DNA from: LZORAL124-50-18 sp051208045
Lineage (GTDB): Bacteria > Pseudomonadota > Gammaproteobacteria > Pseudomonadales > Oleiphilaceae
DNA: 64,000 nt
Assembly (NCBI GenBank): GCA_051208045.1
Contig: JBPJFY010000002.1
Location: forward strand, 477,104 to 541,103
Direction: 5' to 3'
Shown: one piece after another, positions 52,958 through 61,310 of the stretch
Numbering within the stretch: the stretch's first letter is position 1
Layout: every line of letters begins with the position of its first letter
Notes under the pieces: generated by a model
What the model saw: only the letters and a program-made list of their open reading frames with translations
Told to the model about the DNA's origin: nothing
Database searches by the model: none
Translations under genes and position numbers: made by a program

Positions 52958-54805
52958 TTAATGGTTTTCTTCGGATTTTCGAACATGGCGGGAAACATCA
53001 AGCAAAGGGATGATCATTTCTTCTTCAAGTACGCTTAGCGGGAGCAAGGGTGTCATGTCTTCCAAGGGCATGGACACAAGGGTGCCGTCAGGTTGTTGCC
53101 TTGCGGTGGATTTAGGTGTGAGATCTTCGTCTCTCACAAGCTGAACGTCTATGATACAAGGTCTTGGAAGGCTCATGGCTTTTTTCAATTCAACATCAAT
53201 ACTGTTCGGGCTTGAAATGCGCATGAATGGAAGGTTGTAAACGTCGGCTATTTTCTGTAAATCCGGCAAAAAAAGATTTGCCTCTGGTCCAGTACCGACA
53301 TATCTTCCTTCGAAGTAATTTCGCTGGGAACAGCGAATAGAGCAATATCCTGAATTGTTCAACACGATCAGGCAAATGGGGAGTTGGTTCGAATACATCG
53401 TCGCCAACTCCTGAATATTTAGTTGTAAGCTGCCATCGCTTTCTATGGCAATCATCTCGCGCATTTCGTTGCCAAAGCACGCGCCTATTGCAGCCGGAAG
53501 GCCGTAGCCCATCGCTCCAAGCCCTGAAGTGAGGAATATGCGTTGGTCCTGTTTGTTCTGAAAAACGGTGTAAAACGCTTCGATTGCCAGGCCGGAACTC
53601 CCTGTAGATACAAGAGTGCCCTCTGGAATAGCGTGTGAAAGGGCATCTGCCAATTGATAGTGTCCGATTTCCTTTGACGGGCTGAAAGGTTTTCCGTCAT
53701 TGACTCGATAGCGATCCTTCCAGGACAGGCAGCAGCGTCGCCAGTCTTCGCACTTTATTTCCGTGGTCGAGAGGGCGTTTTCGAGTAATGATGACAAAAA
53801 TCGATGGGCGTCGCCTTCAATCGCAATGTCAATACTCATGTCGAGTTTGTCGATTTCATTGATGTCAATGTCGACGATTATTTTCTTTGCATCCCGTGCG
53901 AACCCCTGTGGGTTATATGCTGTGATGATGTTATCCAGTCGGCTTCCTATACATAAAAGCAGGTCACAGTTCTGAACGGCAAAATTCGGTGCTCGCAATG
54001 CGACGACACCCGGGCGGCCAATATTTAGCGGGTGATCAAATGGCAAGAGATCCATGGCATTCCAAGTGGTCACCACTGGGATCTGCAGGCGTTCTGCAAC
54101 TTCCCGGAACAGATCTTTCGCTTTGGCCAGGCGTACTCCATGACCAGCTAACAGAAGTGGTCTTTTGGCGACAGCCAGCATCTCCATAATCTGCCCGACC
54201 TTTCCCTCGATTGCTGCTTCGGGTTCGCTATTCCCGTGTGAGAGGCCGATCAATTCGCCTGGATTAATCTGTGCAGCCTGGACGTCAAGCGGTATGTCAA
54301 GCCAAACGGGTCCTCCACGGCCCACGTGCGCCATGTGGAAAGCCTGTTCCAGTTCGCGCCGAATTTCCGCCGGATTGATAACCGTCTTGGCATATTTTGT
54401 GACCGCGCGCACCATACTGACAATGTCTACTTCTTGCACACCCTTTTGCCGTAAGCCTGAGTTTTGTAATAAATCAGCACGTTTGACCTGGCCGGAAATG
54501 ATGACCATCGGGACCGATTCTATCCAGGCACCCACCACTCCCGTAAGCGCGTTAGTAGCTCCCGGTCCAGTGGTTACCATGGCAACGCCAATTCCTGATT
54601 TATGAATTCTACCGTATGCTTCAGCTGAAATGACTGCGGCTTGCTCGTGCAAACACGCGACGGGTTCAATGTCAGGGTGTTTGCCAGCAGCATCAATCAG
54701 ATGCATAGCGCCGCCCCCGGGAAGTAAAAAAATGTGCTCAACACCGCGGTTGGAAATGAAGTCAACAAGGTAGTCGGAGAGTCGGCAGTTCAAAGAATTC
54801 TTCAT
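52958..54805 (-). CDS. Thiamine-diphosphate enzyme, acetolactate synthase-like (YerE-like candidate)
   Basis: 615-aa protein with the three-domain layout of acetolactate synthases: Pyr domain (about 10-170) with catalytic Glu54 in LHEQAAVISAEAYG; central domain (about 195-335); PP domain (about 385-560) with the ThDP motif ESDGSLQLN...VLNN. There is no regulatory small subunit beside it and it sits among polysaccharide genes, so ordinary branched-chain amino-acid synthesis is unlikely. In Yersinia, YerE is a ThDP flavoenzyme of this family that adds a two-carbon acetyl unit from pyruvate to CDP-4-keto-3,6-dideoxyglucose, the RfbFGH product. All three rfb genes are next door. This is the most likely role but not proven. 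Confidence 0.82.
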   Translation of the reverse strand: MKNSLNCRLSDYLVDFISNRGVEHIFLLPGGGAMHLIDAAGKHPDIEPVACLHEQAAVISAEAYGRIHKSGIGVAMVTTGPGATNALTGVVGAWIESVPMVIISGQVKRADLLQNSGLRQKGVQEVDIVSMVRAVTKYAKTVINPAEIRRELEQAFHMAHVGRGGPVWLDIPLDVQAAQINPGELIGLSHGNSEPEAAIEGKVGQIMEMLAVAKRPLLLAGHGVRLAKAKDLFREVAERLQIPVVTTWNAMDLLPFDHPLNIGRPGVVALRAPNFAVQNCDLLLCIGSRLDNIITAYNPQGFARDAKKIIVDIDINEIDKLDMSIDIAIEGDAHRFLSSLLENALSTTEIKCEDWRRCCLSWKDRYRVNDGKPFSPSKEIGHYQLADALSHAIPEGTLVSTGSSGLAIEAFYTVFQNKQDQRIFLTSGLGAMGYGLPAAIGACFGNEMREMIAIESDGSLQLNIQELATMYSNQLPICLIVLNNSGYCSIRCSQRNYFEGRYVGTGPEANLFLPDLQKIADVYNLPFMRISSPNSIDVELKKAMSLPRPCIIDVQLVRDEDLTPKSTARQQPDGTLVSMPLEDMTPLLPLSVLEEEMIIPLLDVSRHVRKSEENH

Positions 54806-54817
54806 GACAGGGCTCTT

Positions 54818-56326
54818 TCACTCCATCCAATAGGTAAGAAGCGTTTTACGACTGGGGTTATCATTGATTTTCTTGTCAGTGTAGAAGGAATCGCTTTGGT
54901 GATGAGTGGACGAGATTTCTTCGATCACTGCTCCGGTGTGACTTTCAAACGCGTGCCTGACGCCCGGTTCGATATTAACAACATCACCGGCAGAGCATTT
55001 ACGAGGGATGCCATCAAGCGACATGTGAACGTCTCCAAATAGGACATGGAAGGTTTCTTCCTTAACTTTGTGGAATTGTTCAGGGTGAGATTGGCCTGGG
55101 AGTAATACTAAAATTTTTTTACAGTACCCTCGATTTACAATCGTCATCATGGTTAACCCGACCTTATCAAAATTTTCAATCCCGTAATGATGTGATATCT
55201 CAAGATCGACCCCGCCCGGAACTACAATGTGACTTTCACTCAACATCGCGCGTACCTGTTGTGCAATCTTCCAGATTTTTTCCCGATTATCTCTGCAGTC
55301 TGTATTTTGTAAACAAATGGCCTGGTCTTTCAAGATGGGGGCTTTCGTCACAAAACTTGCGTATTTCGACCAATCGTTGGCGGTAAACTGGTTGTCTTCA
55401 GGAGGAAAGGCAAAGTAAATATCTTCGGCATTTAACGTTTCACCTGGGCTCAGGGCGCGTCGAGCAAAAACTCCCCGACGAAGTGAGGATAAATTCGCCA
55501 GTTCCAGCGCAGACGCATTGACTCGCTGGTCGCTGTTTCCGCAGAACTTGATTGCTGCTCGAGCGGCTGACAGCCAGCTTTTGACTTGATCTGGGGTGGC
55601 GGAATAGGCATTGATAGAGTATTTATCGGTGACTATGCCGACGTGCTTTTCAAAAATACTGGCACCCTTTGCAATAGCGAGCTTCACGGTGTCAAAGCAG
55701 TTCGGATCTTCATGGGTCGAAAAGCCTATTCTAACTCCGGGGTATCGTTTTTTAAGAAAATCTATCTGGCCAAGCTGGAGTTTATCGTCTGCTGTGGGGT
55801 ATTCGCCCACACAGTGCATAATCGCAAAGTTCTTGTTGCGATGAAGCAAAAAACTCACCACTCGATCCAGCTCTTCCAGCGTCGCTCCCGCGGTAGAAGC
55901 AATTACCGGTTGTTGTGTTGTTGCGATTTTTTCCAGAAGAGGCCAGTCTGAAAAAGAACAGCTGGCGATTTTGATCATATCCAGGTTTTGTTCAGCGATA
56001 ACATCGACGGAGACCTCATCAAAAGGTGTTGCAGCAGCAAGGAAACCCTGGTGACGTATTTCCGCAATCAGTTGGTCAAATTCTGCTCGTGTTAGCCGGG
56101 TTTCGGAAAAACGCTTGATATATTTGATATCTTGCCGGTTTTTCATTTCAGGATGGATAAAAGAATCGAGATCCCGATATTGAAGCTTGAATGCAAATGT
56201 AAACTCAGGGAAATCATCGCATATAGCTCTAAACTGTCTGATTAACTCAATACCATGGGCCAAGTCACCCATGTGGTTATTGGCCATTTCCAGCACAAAA
56301 AGATGGTCTGGGATTTTACAAGTCAT
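54818..56326 (-). CDS. NeuB-like synthase fused to a cupin isomerase-like domain
   Basis: 502-aa fusion. Residues about 8-270 form a NeuB/sialic acid synthase TIM barrel that condenses PEP with a sugar: LEMANNHMGD, FKLQYRDLD, AATPFDEVSVD, IKIASCSFSDWPLL, GYSTHE-type GFSTHEDPN and EKHVGI are seen. A SAF-like segment (about 285-350, RRGVFARRALSPGETLNAEDI) follows. The last 130 residues are a cupin resembling D-lyxose ketol-isomerase, with metal-ligand HPEQFHKVKEE and a later RHAF. Start at ATG 56326 with AAGGAAAG upstream. It lies 12 bp before the TPP gene. The substrate sugar is unknown; no CMP-transferase is in view. Confidence 0.84.
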   Translation of the reverse strand: MTCKIPDHLFVLEMANNHMGDLAHGIELIRQFRAICDDFPEFTFAFKLQYRDLDSFIHPEMKNRQDIKYIKRFSETRLTRAEFDQLIAEIRHQGFLAAATPFDEVSVDVIAEQNLDMIKIASCSFSDWPLLEKIATTQQPVIASTAGATLEELDRVVSFLLHRNKNFAIMHCVGEYPTADDKLQLGQIDFLKKRYPGVRIGFSTHEDPNCFDTVKLAIAKGASIFEKHVGIVTDKYSINAYSATPDQVKSWLSAARAAIKFCGNSDQRVNASALELANLSSLRRGVFARRALSPGETLNAEDIYFAFPPEDNQFTANDWSKYASFVTKAPILKDQAICLQNTDCRDNREKIWKIAQQVRAMLSESHIVVPGGVDLEISHHYGIENFDKVGLTMMTIVNRGYCKKILVLLPGQSHPEQFHKVKEETFHVLFGDVHMSLDGIPRKCSAGDVVNIEPGVRHAFESHTGAVIEEISSTHHQSDSFYTDKKINDNPSRKTLLTYWME

Positions 56327-56538
56327 TAGAGCTTTCCTTGTTTGGTTGATTAGTGTCTGGTGAGGCTTGGTAACGCGGTTTTTAAACCGGTAACTCCAGA
56401 ATTGGCTAGCCGGGATACCCCTTTTCAATGAGTATAACCTAAAAAAAATGCTTATAGTGCCAAAAAGCGATTCTCAGAGACCACTTCCGGCCCGGTAGCC
56501 ACATGCGAGGATTTATTGGCTTATGTGTACGTTGGAGC

Positions 56539-57525
56539 TCAAAACCGGTTAAAAACAGTTTGAATAGACCTTTTGATTTTTGCCCAAAATTTTACACGGA
56601 ATCCTGCATGAGTGAAGAACAGGTGGATTGCACTTGCTATGAGAAATTTGCGTACAATTTTGTCTCTCCATGGCGTTGATCGGTGTGGGCCGCATTTGCC
56701 TTTTTGCCACCAGTGAAACCAGAATTTAAATCGGTAAGATTCCACAAGTCTGTTGTTTCGGCTGATGGTTGAGTGGGTGTACACAAACCTCAGTAACCTT
56801 AAGCGATCTCCAACATTTTCTGTGGCACTATCGTTGCTTTCGTGCTCTCGGTAGAGCATAAGCGGTTCTGCCAGCCACACCACTGGGCCGCGTTTAATCA
56901 CTTTCATGAGAAAAGCCGCATCACTGTACTTACCTGCGTCTCGTTGATCAACTAACAAACCGTCAATGGATTTGCGTCGATAAATGTAGGCAGAAAAGGG
57001 AGCTGGTAAAATCACCTCGGCAAAATCCATATACACTGCCAGTAAATCTTCTACCTTTTCCAGTTTCATGTTGCTGGATAGTTTCCCCATTCTGGGTAGT
57101 AAGATCTGCTTGTTGTTCCTGATGGTCCAGGAATTGCAGGATGCAGCCGCAAGCTCTGGATGATCTTCCATCACCTTAAGTAGTGTTTTGATGTAGCCTG
57201 GCGCCATTACATCGTCGTCATGGAAATAGATTGCAAATTCGCTTGTACTCTCCGAAAACAATAGTGCGCCATGCTCACATGCCGGCACAGATGGTTTACG
57301 GCGAATATAATTTACGCGGGGAAATTCTTTTGCAATCATGATCTGCACGTCGTCACTGAGGGAGTTGTCAGACACGATGATCTCAACACCTTCGACGTTC
57401 TGGTCAAGTGCTGAGAGCAGCGCTTCCCTCAGGTACGTGGGCCTTTCGAACGACGCGATGAAGAGCTGGACACGAGTTTTATTTGGGGTATTGTCGGGAT
57501 AGTTGTTACATTTATTGTGGTGCAT
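56539..57525 (-). CDS. Family 2 glycosyltransferase
   Basis: 328-aa GT-A enzyme. The N-terminal FIASFERPTYLREALLSALDQ and IVSDNSLSDDVQ read as nucleotide-sugar site; FHDDDVMAPGYIKTLL gives the DxD-type metal site. A likely hydrophobic or amphipathic end with LFFTHAGFRVKFWAKIK. First gene of the minus-strand sugar operon, 212 bp before the NeuB-like gene, divergent from wzx. Transfers an unknown sugar in repeat-unit assembly. Confidence 0.85.
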   Translation of the reverse strand: MHHNKCNNYPDNTPNKTRVQLFIASFERPTYLREALLSALDQNVEGVEIIVSDNSLSDDVQIMIAKEFPRVNYIRRKPSVPACEHGALLFSESTSEFAIYFHDDDVMAPGYIKTLLKVMEDHPELAAASCNSWTIRNNKQILLPRMGKLSSNMKLEKVEDLLAVYMDFAEVILPAPFSAYIYRRKSIDGLLVDQRDAGKYSDAAFLMKVIKRGPVVWLAEPLMLYREHESNDSATENVGDRLRLLRFVYTHSTISRNNRLVESYRFKFWFHWWQKGKCGPHRSTPWRDKIVRKFLIASAIHLFFTHAGFRVKFWAKIKRSIQTVFNRF

Positions 57526-57673
57526 GGTTGCTATCTGGTGGAAGATTCCTTAAAAGCGGAATTACCATAGTAGGTCAGATTAGTGACAATGGCCATACAA
57601 TAGTATTTACCAGCAAGCTCCATTCCCTTGAGCCGGTGGGAGTTGAGTCATTTATCGAGCTAGCGTTTCAATC

Positions 57674-58951
57674 ATGCAAATTAAAAAGAAGATATCTGGT
57701 TTGCGGCACTTGGCAGAAGGCTCCCTGATGGTTTCTGGGGCGATGTATTTCCGAGTATTGGCCCAAGGATTGGTTTTTCTGGTTATTGTACGTGTGTTGA
57801 GTGTTGAGGATTATGGCGCTTATTCGGCCATCTTGGCCCTGGCTGGAGCGATTGGTGGATTGGGCGGGTTAGGTGTTCAAACCATTATGGTTAGGGACAT
57901 TGCCCGGCAACCTAATGCATTTGAGAAAGCCTGGCGTCATCTTGTGACCGTTCTGGTTTTCAGTTCGCCGGTGCTCCTTGCTTTTTATTATGTCCTTTCT
58001 GTTCTGGTGTTGCCGAATTCTGTTTCCTATCTACCCATTATTCTTATCGGGTTTGCTGAAATTGTGTGCATGCCCGTGATAATTGCAGCAATTTCTGCTT
58101 ATCAGGGATTGGAGAGCATGGGTAAGATGGCGTATTTGATGGTTGCGCCAATCGTGCCAAGGTTTGTCGGTGCGTTGATGCTGTTTGTATTCTCTTATGC
58201 AATGCCGGCTGGGTACCTTTTGCTGGTCTGGACGCTACTGTACGCGGTTGCGGCAGCATTAGCCGCCGCCTATGGGCTTATTAATGTGCATAAAGATTTC
58301 GGCGCACCCCTGAAGCCCGGACAGATTGTCCCCTGGGAAAAAATTCAGGAAGGAGCTCCATTTGCTCTGGGTAACAGCTCTATGAGGCTTTATACCGATG
58401 CAGACAAGTCGTTGCTTGCTAGACTCGATAGTTTGTCCTCTGCAGGTGCCTATTCAGCCGCTCATCGTATTGTAGATATGGCAACGGTACCGGTGCAATC
58501 GTTACTGATTGCGGCATCAGCTCGTTTTTTCAGGGAAGGCGCGGCAGGAATGCGTAATGCATTTGTCTTTATATTAAAAATTCTGCCAGTACCGTTGTTG
58601 ATTACCATCGTGATAAGCCTTTCCATCTTCTTCCTGGCAGATAGTCTCACTCTGTTGCTCGGGGAGAGTTACACGACAGCTGCTCTGGCCATGCGCTGGT
58701 TGGCCTGGATGCCGATTGTTGTATTGCTCCGGAGTTGTCTTCAGTCATTGCTGGGAGTGAGTGGCCATCAGAAAATTGCTTTGATCATTATCGCTATGGG
58801 AGCACTGTTGAATATTGGATTAAACCTTTGGTTTATTCCTCTCTACGGTTGGCGTGGTGCCGTAATGACTACGTATTCTGTTGAGTCTTTGTCCATTATC
58901 TTGATGTTTTGGGTTGTTGTGTCAGGAAGATCTCCAGGAAAGGTTGATTGA
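57674..58951 (+). CDS. Wzx-type polysaccharide flippase
   Basis: 425-aa integral membrane protein with about 12 helices, of the MOP/PST family that flips undecaprenyl-diphosphate-linked repeat units. The opening VSGAMYFRVLAQGLVFLVIVRVLSVEDYGAYSAI is typical (in parts), as are the conserved charged residues in FALGNSSMRLYTDADKSLLARL. It is the only plus-strand gene between two minus-strand operons. A matching Wzy polymerase was not seen in the window. Confidence 0.86.
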   Translation: MQIKKKISGLRHLAEGSLMVSGAMYFRVLAQGLVFLVIVRVLSVEDYGAYSAILALAGAIGGLGGLGVQTIMVRDIARQPNAFEKAWRHLVTVLVFSSPVLLAFYYVLSVLVLPNSVSYLPIILIGFAEIVCMPVIIAAISAYQGLESMGKMAYLMVAPIVPRFVGALMLFVFSYAMPAGYLLLVWTLLYAVAAALAAAYGLINVHKDFGAPLKPGQIVPWEKIQEGAPFALGNSSMRLYTDADKSLLARLDSLSSAGAYSAAHRIVDMATVPVQSLLIAASARFFREGAAGMRNAFVFILKILPVPLLITIVISLSIFFLADSLTLLLGESYTTAALAMRWLAWMPIVVLLRSCLQSLLGVSGHQKIALIIIAMGALLNIGLNLWFIPLYGWRGAVMTTYSVESLSIILMFWVVVSGRSPGKVD

Positions 58952-58984
58952 AAGAGCTTCTTTCCGATTAAGTTCTGTATCCAT

Positions 58985-60049
58985 TCATTTGCGCTTACCC
59001 TTTTGAGTTTGTGCAGTAATACCCAAGTAGATTTTGATATAGTTCGTCACCATTCTTTCTGCATCAAACTCTCGTTCAACCCTGGCCGTGGAATGCTCTC
59101 CCATGGGTAATATTTTATCTTTGTGGGCGGCCAAATTCTCTATCGCTTTTACGTACTGGGCAATGTGGTCTGCTTCGCATACGAAACCGTTAGCACCCTC
59201 TTTCACAACTTCCGGTAGTGAGGCCCGATTCGAACATATAATTGGCAATCCACAGGCCATGGCTTCCAAAACGGCCAAAGGCATGCCCTCGAGGCGTGAC
59301 GGGAACAGCAGGGCATCGGCTTTTTGCAGTGCCTGAATGACTTCGGCCTGAGAGTTTAGCCGACCCACGGCAATCAAGTTTTTGGGGATGCTTCCGCCTC
59401 CTATCAGCAACTGTTCCCGGGTACCTGTATATCGAATCTCCGCAATGTCCTGCACATTTTCCGCTATGGCAGGTAACAGGTCTATCCCCTTTAAATGCCT
59501 CATAGCGCCAAGATACAGCAACTGTAACTTGTCCTTGTCACTGTTCCTGTCCCTGTGGTGCCCGGGGGAGGGAACAAAGCGATTGGTATCCACCCCGTTG
59601 TATATCACGATACCGTCGATGCCGGTCAATGCTTTTACATTGGATTGGACATATTTGCTCACGCAAATGACCGCATCGGCCTGTTTAATGTTTTTCTCCT
59701 CATTGGAGCGAATCCACCATCGGTGGTAAAGTGCCTGTGGCAATGACTTATAGGGGTGTAAGGAAACATCGTGCACCCATGAGTGCACAGTGACCACAAC
59801 AGGGATTCCTTTGGGTATCAACGAAGGCGGTAGCCAGCTGTTGATGTGGCAGATGCCAGCCCATTCGGGCGGTCGAGGGCGTTTAACAAGCCAGGGTGCC
59901 CATTCGCTGTGGTGTGGAAGCCAGGTGATTTCAGAGCGAATACCTTTGGCTTTGAGTGCTTCGCACAATCGAATGGTGAACATATCTGCACCAGAGTGCG
60001 CTTTTTCAGCTAGGAACCAAATGCCTTTCTTTAAAAGTGGATCAGGCAT
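58985..60049 (-). CDS. Family 4 glycosyltransferase
   Basis: 354-aa GT-B enzyme. The donor-site motif is ALLFPSRLEGMPLAVLEAMACGLPIICS, with the Glu-x7-Glu pair; LLYLGAMRHLKGIDLLPAIAE and the N-terminal DMFTIRLCEALKAKG are typical too. It lies three bases from the following methyltransferase gene, so the two form a small operon. Sugar and linkage unknown. Confidence 0.9.
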   Translation of the reverse strand: MPDPLLKKGIWFLAEKAHSGADMFTIRLCEALKAKGIRSEITWLPHHSEWAPWLVKRPRPPEWAGICHINSWLPPSLIPKGIPVVVTVHSWVHDVSLHPYKSLPQALYHRWWIRSNEEKNIKQADAVICVSKYVQSNVKALTGIDGIVIYNGVDTNRFVPSPGHHRDRNSDKDKLQLLYLGAMRHLKGIDLLPAIAENVQDIAEIRYTGTREQLLIGGGSIPKNLIAVGRLNSQAEVIQALQKADALLFPSRLEGMPLAVLEAMACGLPIICSNRASLPEVVKEGANGFVCEADHIAQYVKAIENLAAHKDKILPMGEHSTARVEREFDAERMVTNYIKIYLGITAQTQKGKRK

Positions 60050-60052
60050 GGT

Positions 60053-60775
60053 TTATTGAGCAAAACGTACGCATTGGTGGTAAACCTGATATTGCCATCT
60101 GAGCGGCCATAAAGCCAACGCCATTGCCTGAGCTCCCCTTAGGGGAACACTCAAATAGCCGTTGGATTTGACCCAATTCCAGGTGAGTACATGCAGATCT
60201 TTCCATCGCTCCTGAACCTTGAGACCGGACTCATTGAATAACGACTCCCATTCCTCCAGAGTCCGAACCACTTCTTTGGCGTCTTTTTGGTTTGTTCCCC
60301 GGTACAACCCCAACTTTCGTGTCAGAAAATCCGCATTGGGCACCAGGAGAATAAAACGGGCATCCGGTTTGGCTACACGGACCATCTCCTTAAGCGCTAT
60401 TACAGGCTCAACAAAGTGCTCAAGAGACCCGAGGCAGGTTATTACATCATAGGCCTCCTTTCTAAAGGGTAGTTGCTCAGCCGGTTGGGCGTAGAACTCG
60501 CCATCTGGAAGATGTTTTTTGCAGTGGTCAATGGCTTTGCTCGAAAGATCAATTCCTGCAATGTGTGCGCCTTTTTGTTTGCAAACATTTAACCAGTCAC
60601 CCTTTCCGCAGGCGATATCCAAAACCTGATCACCGGGGGTTATCCCCAGTTTGTCAGCAAGGGCTTCGTAGTGTTTGGAGAGCTTAAATGTGTTTTCAAT
60701 TTTCTGATAGTAAACATCATCGTAGAAACGCTTCAGTTTCTCTATTTCGTTGTTCTTTGGTTCCACGGGATACAC
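60053..60775 (-). CDS. Class I SAM-dependent methyltransferase
   Basis: 240-aa enzyme. SAM motif I is VLDIACGKGDWLNVC (about residue 52), with AGIDLSSKAI and VITCLGSLEHF later; the C-terminal LRWQYQVYHQC is probably membrane-close. First gene of the two-gene unit with the GT4. Likely modifies a sugar or the glycan end. Confidence 0.85.
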   Translation of the reverse strand: MYPVEPKNNEIEKLKRFYDDVYYQKIENTFKLSKHYEALADKLGITPGDQVLDIACGKGDWLNVCKQKGAHIAGIDLSSKAIDHCKKHLPDGEFYAQPAEQLPFRKEAYDVITCLGSLEHFVEPVIALKEMVRVAKPDARFILLVPNADFLTRKLGLYRGTNQKDAKEVVRTLEEWESLFNESGLKVQERWKDLHVLTWNWVKSNGYLSVPLRGAQAMALALWPLRWQYQVYHQCVRFAQ

Positions 60776-61310
60776 TCTTGACTTGGTCAGTCGTCCATTT
60801 TAGATGGATCATCATTTTTATATTAGGTGGGATCATCCTGGCAATCCAGCTAATGATAAGTTTTTCATCATGTTACCAAAAACGAAGCGGGCGCGCCGGT
60901 CTGTTTCTAAGCTAGTAAAACTTTCTTGTCAAGGTGGCGCAGACATTTGAGTAAACTATTACCTCTTTACACTACAAAAGTCTGCTCACAAAGCGATCCG
61001 GAATTTTGGCCATTGTAATCGTTTCCATAGCTGCATCAGTGGCTTCACGGTTTTCCAGCGGTTTGGCTGCAGCAGTGTGGGGTGGATAATTCAGACCGCA
61101 CTTGAAATGGCTCCGTGCGGGACGCCCATGCTTTTTCTGTTTGACCGATATCCCTGATCGATTCGCCACTCGTCAGCTTTTTATTGCCGATTGATTTTAA
61201 GCCCGATTGCCCCAGCTCTTTTCCTGAGCTATTAGCCAAACTCAAAAAGCTGTGTTATATCTAGTGTATCACACCCTATCCGCATAAAAGCCATCGCACA
61301 AGAGTTTGAT
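60776..61310. other. Gap with possible mobile-element debris
   Basis: 535 bp between the methyltransferase and the radical SAM gene. The minus strand holds two short overlapping frames (61245-61045 and 61169-60972), whose peptides could be halves of one frameshifted protein, but I could not assign them to a family. The rest should carry both divergent promoters. Low confidence. Confidence 0.35.

Noticed and set aside
52958..54805. The ThDP enzyme as a biosynthetic acetolactate synthase (IlvB)
   Set aside because: There is no small subunit or ilvC beside it and it lies inside a sugar operon; the family resemblance is real but the context argues against amino-acid synthesis.
54818..56326. The NeuB-like fusion as a standard sialic acid synthase
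   Set aside because: No NeuC or NeuA is in the window and the extra cupin is not part of NeuB, so naming it neuB would claim more than the sequence shows.
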